Assembly (NCBI GenBank): GCA_013176395.1
Contig: JABMLP010000001.1
Location: 682,001-746,000, forward strand
Direction: 5' to 3'
Source of the DNA: Venturia oleaginea
Lineage: Eukaryota > Ascomycota > Dothideomycetes > Venturiales > Venturiaceae
Length of the DNA: 64,000 nucleotides
The notes beneath the pieces are model-generated. The model saw nothing but the letters and a program-made list of their open reading frames with translations, searched no databases and had not been told where the DNA came from. This document shows, piece after piece, positions 42,931 through 52,286 of the stretch. A program made the translations under genes and the position numbers. Position 1 is the stretch's first letter. Every line of letters begins with the position of its first letter.

Positions 42931-44235
42931 TTAGATCAAGTGCTTGATGACGATGTACCCGCCTAAAGCTCCGCCTATGATGCCTGCCAGTATGGTATAT
43001 CCTTCGTACGTCAACGCAAGGTATGAGACGATACCTACAAGGATTTCGAGTGACCTGGCGCGTGATCTTCGTGATCGCCAATCGGTACTCAATTCGAATG
43101 GCGGGTGGTCTCTGATATCGTCCGGATCATGAGCGGCATTCTCTGAGCCAGCTGGCACGGTCACAGATAGAGCGACGCCCCGGTGATCGCTGCTTGGAAT
43201 GAGAGGCAGAGAGTCGTAGATATGTGGAGTGATGCCAGCTGGTGGAAGATATAAGATTCGGTCGCACCAGGACGGCCAGCGGTGTTTCGACCAGATCCAG
43301 CGATCTGCCGGCTCTTCAACGGCTACGGCCAGGTCCTCAATGTTGTACTTGTACGTGGGGGCGAAATTGATCGGTCTTTCGATAAAGCCATGTAGCGTCC
43401 GATCGGCAGCCAGCTCTGCTGTCAACTGATCTTTCTCAAACAATGCTTGAAGCTCCAAGCGCTCAACTGCACTGCCTGCTGTGCCCTCTTGCTGAAAGCC
43501 TTGGGGTTGTGGATACGTATGATGCGACCATTTCGAAGGAGGTTCGTGTGACGTCCGATAGTTGAGGTCGCCTGCCAGAAAAATGAAGTTCCCTGGTTTG
43601 TATACTCCATGGCCATCTTGGACAGTGGGCTTCGAGTTTGGTAGCAAGGGTTCATTCTCGTTGTTCGTGATGGCTCTGGGCCGCGCTGGCTTGTCCGGAA
43701 CGTTTTCGAAGACCAGATCTTGCACAATGTTCTTCCAATCTTCGTTTCTTCTCTTCAGGGAGCCCTCCATGGGCGCAAGATGCATGGCCACAAACGTCCA
43801 CTCCTTATTATCGATGCCTATCCGTACTCCCACACCTCCTTTGTTGCCCATCTCCCATACTCCGACTCCACAGCCACCGGCTTGTATCCATTTGACCCTC
43901 TCTTTGACTTCTTTCCTCACAAATACCATCAGCACCGTCATGCCCACATTCCTGACAATCAGCGTCTCGTAGACGTCTCCAAGCTCTTTGTGATGTGAAG
44001 CAGCAGCCGTAGCTACAGCCTCTTCGAATCTCTGAAGATACGGGACAAGGAACGATCCACCTAGGAACGAGTAGGCTATGGGAGCGACTTCTTGGAGGGA
44101 GATGGCGATAATATCAGGCAGATTGGCAGCATTGTCCTTTGGCCAAGCTTGAAGGAGGTGGGAACCAAAGAGCTGCGGATCAATCAAAGAACGGCCACAG
44201 TTGAAGGTGAGTAGATACAGCTCCAGAGAGGCCAT
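42931..44235 (-). CDS. INP54: inositol polyphosphate 5-phosphatase, Inp54-like, tail-anchored
   Basis: Removes the 5-phosphate of PI(4,5)P2; yeast Inp54 acts at the ER. Intron-less, 434 aa from the ATG at 44235 (MASLELYLLTFNCGR, the first strand of the endonuclease/exonuclease/phosphatase fold). IPPc motifs in order: ISLQEVAP (metal-binding Glu), WEMGNKGGVGVRIG, FVAMHLAPMEGS (catalytic His), FLAGDLNYR, FAPTYKY, RWPSWCDRILYL and SDHRGVAL. The C-terminus ends in a hydrophobic helix, YTILAGIIGGALGGYIVI, followed by KHLI, which makes a tail anchor, as in Inp54. No SH2, Sac1 or Pro-rich region is present, separating it from synaptojanin-type enzymes. Confidence 0.92.
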   Translation of the reverse strand: MASLELYLLTFNCGRSLIDPQLFGSHLLQAWPKDNAANLPDIIAISLQEVAPIAYSFLGGSFLVPYLQRFEEAVATAAASHHKELGDVYETLIVRNVGMTVLMVFVRKEVKERVKWIQAGGCGVGVWEMGNKGGVGVRIGIDNKEWTFVAMHLAPMEGSLKRRNEDWKNIVQDLVFENVPDKPARPRAITNNENEPLLPNSKPTVQDGHGVYKPGNFIFLAGDLNYRTSHEPPSKWSHHTYPQPQGFQQEGTAGSAVERLELQALFEKDQLTAELAADRTLHGFIERPINFAPTYKYNIEDLAVAVEEPADRWIWSKHRWPSWCDRILYLPPAGITPHIYDSLPLIPSSDHRGVALSVTVPAGSENAAHDPDDIRDHPPFELSTDWRSRRSRARSLEILVGIVSYLALTYEGYTILAGIIGGALGGYIVIKHLI

Positions 44236-45067
44236 ATTGCCGTATGTATGATGTATAAAGGTGTTGGACAGACGCAAACAAGCGGCTGGGAGAGGAGGTG
44301 GACCAAGGAAATCAAGAAACTAGCTATATCGCGACTGGCTCTGGAGACTCTCTTTGTTAATATTGCCAGGAATTCATCGAGCTCGATGTCGATATTCAAG
44401 AAAACACGAATGCAAGCGCGTGGGGGAAGCCTTAGGGGTGACCCCGCCAAGACTCAACTGTTCGCGGGACCCCCACATGCCGATCGACTTGCGGCAGATT
44501 GCTCGAGGGTCCTGTAGGTCTTGCCTTTGCCCCTCTTTGAAGCTCCTGTCCAGCTCCTGTCCAGCTCCGTCCAGCTCCTGCCCAGCTCTGTCCAGCTCCT
44601 GTCCAGCTCCGTCCAGCTCCTGTCCAGCTCCGTCCAGCTCCTGTCCACGGGCTGCTCTCGTGTATGTCCTGGGTTGAAATCCCCTGCCAGCGATATTTCT
44701 GCATACGCCTCCAAGAAATGCATCGCCATCGCCCTAGAATCGCCAATCGCAGCCACGTAGCAGTGTGGGCACTGGGCAGCAGTTTCCATCACAATGGATG
44801 ACCACTGGGCAAAACCCTTACCTGGCTGAAAACGGTATGATCACTGGTTACAGTGGAGCGGGGATCGATAGTAGCTGCCCCGTTGCAAGCAAAAGATCCT
44901 CGAGGATCCACTAGTTATGACGATGCGTTGAGTTGAGTTGAGCTACCTGATAAAAAGAATAAAAAACATCGTGACATTTCTCTTCCTCTGCACAAAATCT
45001 CACCTCTGACACCACCTTTTCTTCACTTCAATTGACCTCGACTCTCCTCAATTGATTCAACTTCACC
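44236..45067. other. intergenic with a minisatellite
   Basis: Divergent interval between the Inp54-like and SDR genes. It contains the CAGCTCC minisatellite (44540-44647), and a C/T-rich leader precedes the SDR start codon. CCAGGAATTCATCGAGCTCG near 44370 resembles the right half of the dispersed repeat only weakly. Confidence 0.5.
44540..44647. repeat. 10/11-bp alternating minisatellite (21-bp higher-order unit)
   Basis: Alternates CAGCTCCTGTC (11 bp) and CAGCTCCGTC (10 bp); four full 21-bp units (44551-44634) plus partial ends. The 21-bp period keeps frame on both strands, giving an apparent seven-residue protein repeat that is not a gene. Confidence 0.95.
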
Positions 45068-46381
45068 ATGCTTAAAGCTCCAGCACTGCGCCAAGCAGCC
45101 CGCACAGCTGTCACTGCAACCAGACCGCGCGCATCCCTGGTCTCAAGAGCCCGCCTCCAATCTTCGAAACCATTCTCTGCCTCTCTTCGACTTTGCAAAG
45201 ACGACAAGGACAACTCACCAACAGAAGACCAGGCCTATCACGATGCCACAACTGCAGGTGAACCAGGTGCTTCCGGAATACATGAAGGTCAATTCTCGCG
45301 AACAGACAACACTGTCGAGGTCAAGTACCCGGACGAAAAGGACCTGCCTCGCAGCACACCTGTTCAGGGACGAGGAGGTCCTCACTTCAAGCGAACGTTA
45401 GCTTCATTCTCACTCGATGGCAAAACTGCCGTTGTAACTGGTGGAGCTCGTGGCTTGGGACTTGTCATGGCCCAGGCTCTGGCTGAGAGCGGCGCTGATG
45501 TGGCATTGGTGGATCTAAACAGTATGTGGGAACATGTTGGTTAGCAACAATGTGTATCGCTGACCTGGACCTCAGAGGAGGAGGCACAGAACTCTGCAGA
45601 AGCATTGATGGACACATTCAGACGAGAGAACCCATATTCGGAGAGGTGATGATTACTCATTTCTTTTCTCCACGCCTCTAATATTCATATCTTAGTTACC
45701 TACAAATACTCACAACTTAATCCCAGACCGCCAACCATTACTGCCCACTACTCTGATGTGGCTGATCCCAAATCGGTTGAAGAGTGTCTCCAAGAGATTG
45801 TCTACAAGCATGGAAAGATCGATAATCTGGTACGATAAACTGTACTTTCTTTCTGCGTTCGAAGCTGACACCTCCAGGTCACGTCTGCTGGTTTCACCGA
45901 GAACTTCGACGCCATCGCCTACCCATATGACCGCATGAAAAAGCTCTGGGGCGTCAACGTTGACGGCACATACCTCTGGTCCACCGGAGTCGCAAAGCAT
46001 CTTATGGCCCGTGAGGCACAGGGCAGCATCGTCTTTATCGGCAGCATGTCTGGATCCATCGTCAATGTGCCGCAACCACAGGCACCATACAACGCAGCAA
46101 AGGCGGCTGTACGACATCTGGCAGCCAGTTTGGCAGTGGAGTGGGCACACGCTGGCATTCGAGTTAATTGCATCAGTCCGGGCTACATGCTCACAGCCTT
46201 GACCAAGAAGATTCTCGACGATAACCCAGCTCTCGCCAAACACTGGACCTCCCTCATTCCAGTCGGTAAGATGGGCAGACCTGAAGACTTGATGGGCGCC
46301 GTTACATTCTTATCTAGCGATGCTAGCAAGTACGTTACCGGAGCTGATTTGCGCGTTGACGGAGGTTACACCGTGACCTAA
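45068..46381 (+). CDS. short-chain dehydrogenase/reductase with mitochondrial-type leader
   Basis: NAD(P)-dependent oxidoreductase of the classical SDR family, most like fungal polyol/ketose reductases (L-xylulose/sorbose reductase or D-arabinitol dehydrogenase type). Four exons: join(45068..45521,45576..45645,45727..45829,45878..46381), giving 376 aa. The first 45 residues are Arg/Ser/Ala-rich without acidic residues, a mitochondrial presequence. Next comes an acidic linker, then the SDR core from about 120: cofactor loop [21 protein letters not shown] in place of NNAG, catalytic Ser in GSMSGS, catalytic YNAAK, SPGYMLT, and a C-terminal [15 protein letters not shown]. The presequence and linker make it about 110 residues longer than a bare SDR. 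The substrate is not determined. Confidence 0.9.
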
Positions 46382-46963
46382 ATAAAGTGCGAGTAGTTTG
46401 ATGTTGTATTGGGCTCAAGGAGGAGAACGATCCCTACTAGGCGTTCACACATAGATTTGGGACATAGAAGCTGCAAGCGAAATGATTTTAGCAGCTAAAA
46501 GGCAGAATGATGGTAGGCCGGGTGGCCTCCGCAATAATTTGAGAATCTTGTGACAAATATTGAAATATCTTTTTGTGAATAGATGCTTGCTCTCGTCTCA
46601 CGTCTAGGGTGCTGAATAAAAGTGAGATCAATTGTCTACTCGTAGTTCTTGGCGGGCTTGAAGTGAACTCGTTCTTTTCAACCATCTCGGGGCGGAAAGT
46701 TTACAGAGCGCCGTTCTTCCACACAACTTGTTTAGTGCATGCATCCTTGTTGTACCCCGTTCATCTGACAGTTTGACAACTGGTCCTCAACCCGTTATCC
46801 TGCTACGAGCCATCTCTCCCGGAAAACATCAACTTCTCCTTAACCCAATGTCATTATGCTCGGTGGGGTACACCCAAAGAACAATAGACATAGAATATCA
46901 CAGGTAGGTGAACTGTAAAAGGTAAGTTTAGCGGCCACTTCGATTCCATGAACTCTACTCACA
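46382..46963. other. intergenic, no feature seen
   Basis: SDR 3' flank and the upstream region of the reductase pseudogene. I see no repeat or RNA gene. Confidence 0.5.
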
Positions 46964-47820
46964 ATGGCACCCTCAGCACCGTACCAAGTCTACGATGATG
47001 GCATTTACCACGGACTTTCGGTCTACCCATCCTCGCTCAGGAACCTCACGGCTGTTGTCACAGGCGCCAATGGCATATCCGGGAACTATATGATGAGAGT
47101 GCTCTCGTAGAGTCTAGAATGTCGGTCAAAGATATACAGTCTCTCAAGGAGACCACCTGCTATACCAGGAGGCTTGCCGGGCAATGTTGTGCACATTCCT
47201 CTGGATATCTTGAAGAGCCCAGAAGAGATTGCCAAAGTGCTCAAGGAGAAGGAAGCCAAGGCCGATTATGTGTTTTTGTTTCCACATACTCAGGTAGAAG
47301 CTAAGGAAGGCGAGGGATTTGGGAGCAATGCTGAGGAGATGTGCAAGGTCAATAGTATGTGTCAAGAAATGGTGGTATAAACTTGACGTCTGACTTGGTT
47401 GTATAGCTTCCCTCTTGTCCAATTTTCTCGACGCTCTACCTCAGGCCTCCATAAAGCCAAGGCGCATAATGCTGCAGACAGGCGCGAAGAACTACAGCCT
47501 CCACCATGGTCCAACGACGATGCCGCAAGAATAATGGGATCCTCGCGTTACTCTCGAAGTAAACTTCTACTACCCTCAAGAAGACTTTCTATTCTTCTTC
47601 TGCCAGAAGTACGATATCGGCTACAACGTCGCCCGCCCCTCCTTCATCCTCGGTGCCGTCCCTGACACAGCTATGCACGTCTGCTTCCTACTCGTCGTAT
47701 ACGTATCCGTCTGCAAGCACCTCGGTTACAAGCTAAAATACCTGGAGATTTGCGAGCATGGGAGGCGCCACAGGCACAAAGTAGTAGTACGTTGAATGCA
47801 TATCTAGAGGAATGGAGCGT
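46964..47820 (+). pseudogene. SirQ/PRISE-like NAD(P)-binding reductase pseudogene
   Basis: Intact relatives are Rossmann-fold short-chain reductases of the progesterone-5-beta-reductase/iridoid-synthase-like group, common next to fungal secondary-metabolite genes. Recognisable pieces in one frame: LTAVVTGANGISGNYM (cofactor loop), RRPPAIPGGLPGNVVHIPLD, SPEEIAKVLKEKEAKADYVF, an intron at 47355-47406 (GTATGT/TAG), then IMLQTGAKNY, FYYPQEDFLF, NVARPSFILGAVPD, and, after a frame change near 47745, GDLRAWEAPQ and LNAYLEEWS. Damage visible: TAG at 47108-47110, TAA at 47532-47534, a one-base frameshift near 47745, and loss of the C-terminal third after 47820. Several other conserved residues are also changed. 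It is a dead gene. Confidence 0.85.
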
Positions 47821-48362
47821 AACCGCGTCCTGCGCATAAGAAACTGGGGCGCGGGCCGGCGACTCACCCTCTCACGTCTGGCATAATTTTCAACTCATTC
47901 GTAGGAGCTCACTTCAGCCCGATCACGATAAAGGCGCTTTTCACGCGCTATTAATGGTTGCGCATGACAACATTCTTTTAAAGCTGGTAGACACTTACTT
48001 GACTTCCATTTGATTCCTCTCGTTTCTACTTCGGCAGTCTTGTATTTGGCGGATGCTTGATTGGTCGAGTTGACAGTTATTCTCTTCGAGTAGTATATCG
48101 AGACGCGTTGACAATTTCGAACTTTTTGTAAGCTTCCAGAACGTCTGACCCTTTCTGTTCTTCAGCTGCAAGATGTCAGCGATACTGAATTGAAGATTCG
48201 TTTCCAATGGCAGGGTCTGGCGCCACGATACACAGCATAGCCTGGGTGGACACAGCCCCTTCATTCGACGTCTTAACATGCGCTCAGCTCCTTTCCATTT
48301 TCTCAATCCAAATCTTTTCTTTCCTCCATTTCCATTGTCGATATATAATTAATGTCGCCACC
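47821..48362. other. intergenic, no feature seen
   Basis: Separates the reductase pseudogene from the fusion gene. The ATG at 48363 has a perfect GCCACCATGG context. Confidence 0.5.
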
Positions 48363-51300
48363 ATGGATGTCGCCGTGGGAATCGTTCGCATGGCCGGCGT
48401 CGGTACCAAATTGTCAGCCGCGTTGATGAGCTATGCCGGAGGTGTCGCTGATGCCGACAAGAACATGATTGCCATTGCTGGGGATGTTGCGCTGACCTCG
48501 AATGTGTTAGCTAGCGTTGGTAACTTTCTCAAGGAGAGAGACAATGGAAATGTTGCTACGCCTTCTGCTTTGAAGGACGCACAAGCCATATTTACTCGAT
48601 GTCATGATACATTCGAAGAAATTAAAGCCATTGTTGACAAGACCGCGAAAACGGATGAAGGCGGGAATCGCAAGACAAGTAAAAGAGCAAGATTGACCTG
48701 GCCGGTGAAGAGCAATAAGGCTGAGCTGTTGAAAAGTCGATTGGAGAGTCTGAAGAGCAGCCTGATGCTCTTGCTTCAGGTTCTGTCATTTGCGAAGGAT
48801 TGGACGACTGGGTAAGTAACTCTAAGACACGATGTGCAGTGCTCACAATAATGTAGCACTTTTGGGCCGCAGTCTATGACTGAGAGATGCGACAGCATTC
48901 GCAATCTGCATCGTCGCGAACAAGATGCGCTAGCTGCCGTAGGAGACCTTGAGAAGAGATTGGGTGCCGCTTCACTCGATTTGTCTCCGAGCAACGGGGA
49001 CCAGCAACTTTTCCCAAATTTCGATAAGGATTGTCAGCCGCCCACTTCGAGCATGACGTGTGAGCAAGATATCAAGGCAACAATTGAGCACATGGCGCTC
49101 TTCTCAAACCTTCACGTCAAGTCTGGGCACCAAACATGTTCTCTTCACCCAACAGAAATGGGGGAGAGCAAGATCGCAGAAGATGTCGGCCACACACATG
49201 CTCTGCCTACCCTGGAAACCGGAGACTGGCCCGGAAACGCTTCGGACTTCGCACAAGATGCCGATGGCAGAGACTGTCTGCAACAACTGGAGACATTGAA
49301 GCAGGAAACTGAAATGCTATTAAATTCTATTCGAGAAATACAGGATTACCTACTTCGAGGGTCAATGTCTCCCGACCAAGCAAGGCTTGTTTCAGAATTC
49401 CAGTGCGATCAATTTTCTCGAAGAGCTGATTTGACATTGGAAAGGCGAGTCCCGGGTGCACCTTTGGCTGGTCCTTCCACGGGAGCAAACCAAGCACTTC
49501 GTCGTACCCGTCGCCCAGGGAGACGGTCGAGTGGCGTTGTTAGGCGTATTCACAAACATACTGCCTCTAAACAGTATGCTCCGCTCAACTTGTCCTCTGC
49601 TGAGGCTGCAGCGTCGCTGAACTTTACGCAACATGTCTCGAACGATCCCGTGCCCACAGTTGCGAGCAGGCCTCCTTTTCAGCAAGTACAGCAAATGCAG
49701 CAAATGCAGAGAGCGCCATCTCATCCATTAGCGTCCGACTATGGGATGGAAGGTTTTCCGCCTTCATTCACCGGACCCATGAAGCTGAGATTCTCGAGTT
49801 CAGCGCCACGGTATTCCGACTCTGGGAAACGTTTATTGGCCCAGAAAGCCCGAGCCGGGAAACCAGACTTACTCAGCAATCACGAACAACTGTTGCTACT
49901 GGAGCGACAAAACAAACAACGACTCCTGCAGGCTCATCAAGAACAGAAAGGACGCGAGCATCAAGAACCTGAGCAACCCCACGTTCCATTCCAGCAGCAG
50001 ACGCCCATTTCGCCTATATATCAGGAGCTGTTCATCTCGAATGGAAAAGCAGATGGGCAGCCGCCACAGGCTATCGATTTCATGCCCATCACACAAGAAC
50101 CCTTTCACAGCAGCATGGAGTCGTCGTTCATGCCCAACTCTCCAGCTATAGGCAACACCAACAACTTTCAATTATACCAGTTCGATGATCTGTTTAGCAA
50201 TTCATACCAGGTCTCAGCTACGTGTGCTGCTACACACAATGCTGCTAGAGGTAATAGCCATTCACCAAACGGCGAGCTGTTGGCAGGATCGCTGTCTCAT
50301 GGAAGTAACTCCAGCAACAACAGCCAGTTCCACAAGAACAACCGAAATGCATACGCCGCGTACTCGGATACTTCAAACATCGGTACAGTCAGTCCACAAA
50401 GTCTCAAACTCCATGAGTGTACCGAATCCAATTCCACAGATGATCAATTGTCCCAGAGGAATGCATTCGGGCTCGATCTTGCGGTGGAGGGACCAAAGGT
50501 ATTGGAGAACTTCGACTTCGACTCCTTCCTTCACAACACAGACGATGATGATGCGTGGCGCAACATCGACTTCACGATAGACTCCAACAAATCGCAATCG
50601 AGCGAATGCAAGTATAAATCTAAATGTGCGACAAAAGGTCAATCCGAGAACATGGACGGAAGAGCAACAAATACTCCACGTCATTCATCAATTCGTTTCT
50701 CTCATCTAAAAAGTCCGGACGAAACGAGCCTGCCCATGTCACAAGAAGATAAGTGGACTGATGCTCGCCGATTCTCAAATCGAGTTGCGCAAAGAAGATA
50801 CAGGGAGAAACTCAAGTCGCGATGTTCAAAAGAGGCGCAGGCAGAGGCTGAGCCCCAAACTCCGCCTCTAGACGCACACTTTGATCATGATGGTTTCAAG
50901 GCCATGTATTCATGCTCTCTAGATTACCAGCAGTCACTAGCGATCGAGCAGGATGATGATGATAATAATGGTGGTGGTGATGGCAATGATTTCGAGGCGG
51001 AAATGCTTCAGGCGACGCAGGACGATACTAGCGAGGCCCCTTCAAAGGTCGTGATGAGTATAAAAAGACGCATCTCAGAGGCCGACGACAGCGACGACAC
51101 GTACTTAATCGAAAACTCACTTCCAAGCACATCACCCCCCATCCCCAAACTCCCACAAAAGTTCCCCGGAAGAAAATTAGTAGGAAGAAGAAGAGGTCCT
51201 TTGACCGTAGAAAGAAGACAGCAGAGAATCGAAATAAGAAGAAAGAGGCCCACCAACTCGGAGGATAATGAAGATACAGCTTCATTAGGCATTTCCAAAG

Positions 51301-51398
51301 AACTCGCGGAGAAAGAGGGTGAGGATATCGTGGCGCAGCTGCTCAAGAGGTGGACTAATGTCACCATCCCCATTCCCATCCCTATCAGTACAATATGA
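48363..51398 (+). CDS. SesA/STAND-type N-terminal domain fused to a bZIP basic region
   Basis: Two exons (48363..48811, 48857..51398; intron 45 nt, GTAAGT/TAG), 996 aa. The first 150 residues are helical and begin DVAVGIVRMAGVGTKLSAAL with DADKNMIAIAGDVALTSNVL. This is the pattern of the fungal N-terminal domain found at the start of NOD-like/STAND and PigL-like proteins. A long Gln/Ser/Pro-rich disordered stretch follows. Around residue 785-805 sits ARRFSNRVAQRRYREKLKSR, a fungal bZIP basic region (N-x2-AQR-x-YR type). No heptad leucine zipper follows; acidic and basic low-complexity tails do (QDDDDNNGGGD, then GRRRGPLTVERRQQRIE). A nuclear, DNA-binding role is inferred. Whether it dimerises is unclear. 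Possible partners and targets are unknown. Confidence 0.8.
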
Positions 51399-52286
51399 AA
51401 AAGTAGACGACAAGATCAAAGTCTGAGAATTGGCCATGGAAAAAAAAAAGAGAGAGAGAGAGAGAAATACACGGCTATAATTCCATCACGCCGTGGTAAT
51501 TACATGTAATACTTGATTTATAATTATAAGCCGCCCCAATACCTTGAAAGACGTAGTATATCAACACCACGCGAAACGGCCGTAGTATCTCTCACGATAA
51601 TTAATTGAGCTATTATTAAGTCAGAACCGCTCGTTGTGCGATGCATTTCCGAGATCTCGAATATTCACGCGTTGGACTTTAGAGAAGCGCGCGACTATTC
51701 AGTTTTCATGACCCTTTTCTCCTTTCTCTTAGTCTCACCGTACGTAGTGTCAAGAAAATAGCACGCTGGCTGTAGATGGCAGATGGCTTCAATCCTCTCA
51801 TTCCCATTCCCACACGGATAACGAAGCCCCGATTCAATCACCACGTCTTCACGGTATCAATAAATTTGCGGCAAGATACATATCTCGAACTGCCAGAAAA
51901 ACATTTCCGTATCGATTTGGATTCAGATATGACGAACCATTTCGAGTTTGTTCAGAATGTACACGACGATTATTCTCTACAGCACCCCCTCCACATCTGT
52001 CTCCTTTTAATGTGTACTTATATTACAGTCTGCCACCAAAGAGGGAATACAAATCCGATTAACCAGGCCTCCTAATTGTTACTTGCGTTGATGAACCCGA
52101 ATCCCTCCCAAAATATATACCAAGCAGTCCCAAAAAGGCAGGTAGGCTACTACAAACGCTGATGCTCGCTGTGAACAAACATGGAAAGGACAAGATATGA
52201 TAACAGAATAGCCTTGCTAAAGCAACGCGTGCAGGAAAAAACATCGAACCATGTTAGTGAGATACAACAACAGAACTCCTCCATCG
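51399..52286. other. convergent intergenic, microsatellite
   Basis: 3' flanks of the fusion gene and SSK1. A run of A followed by (GA)n lies at about 51440-51466. The open frame 51776-52075 has no recognisable feature. Confidence 0.5.

Noticed and set aside
44454..44792. Minus-strand frames with a seven-residue repeat (RSWTELD)
   Set aside because: Produced by the 21-bp minisatellite period; both strands stay open for the same reason.
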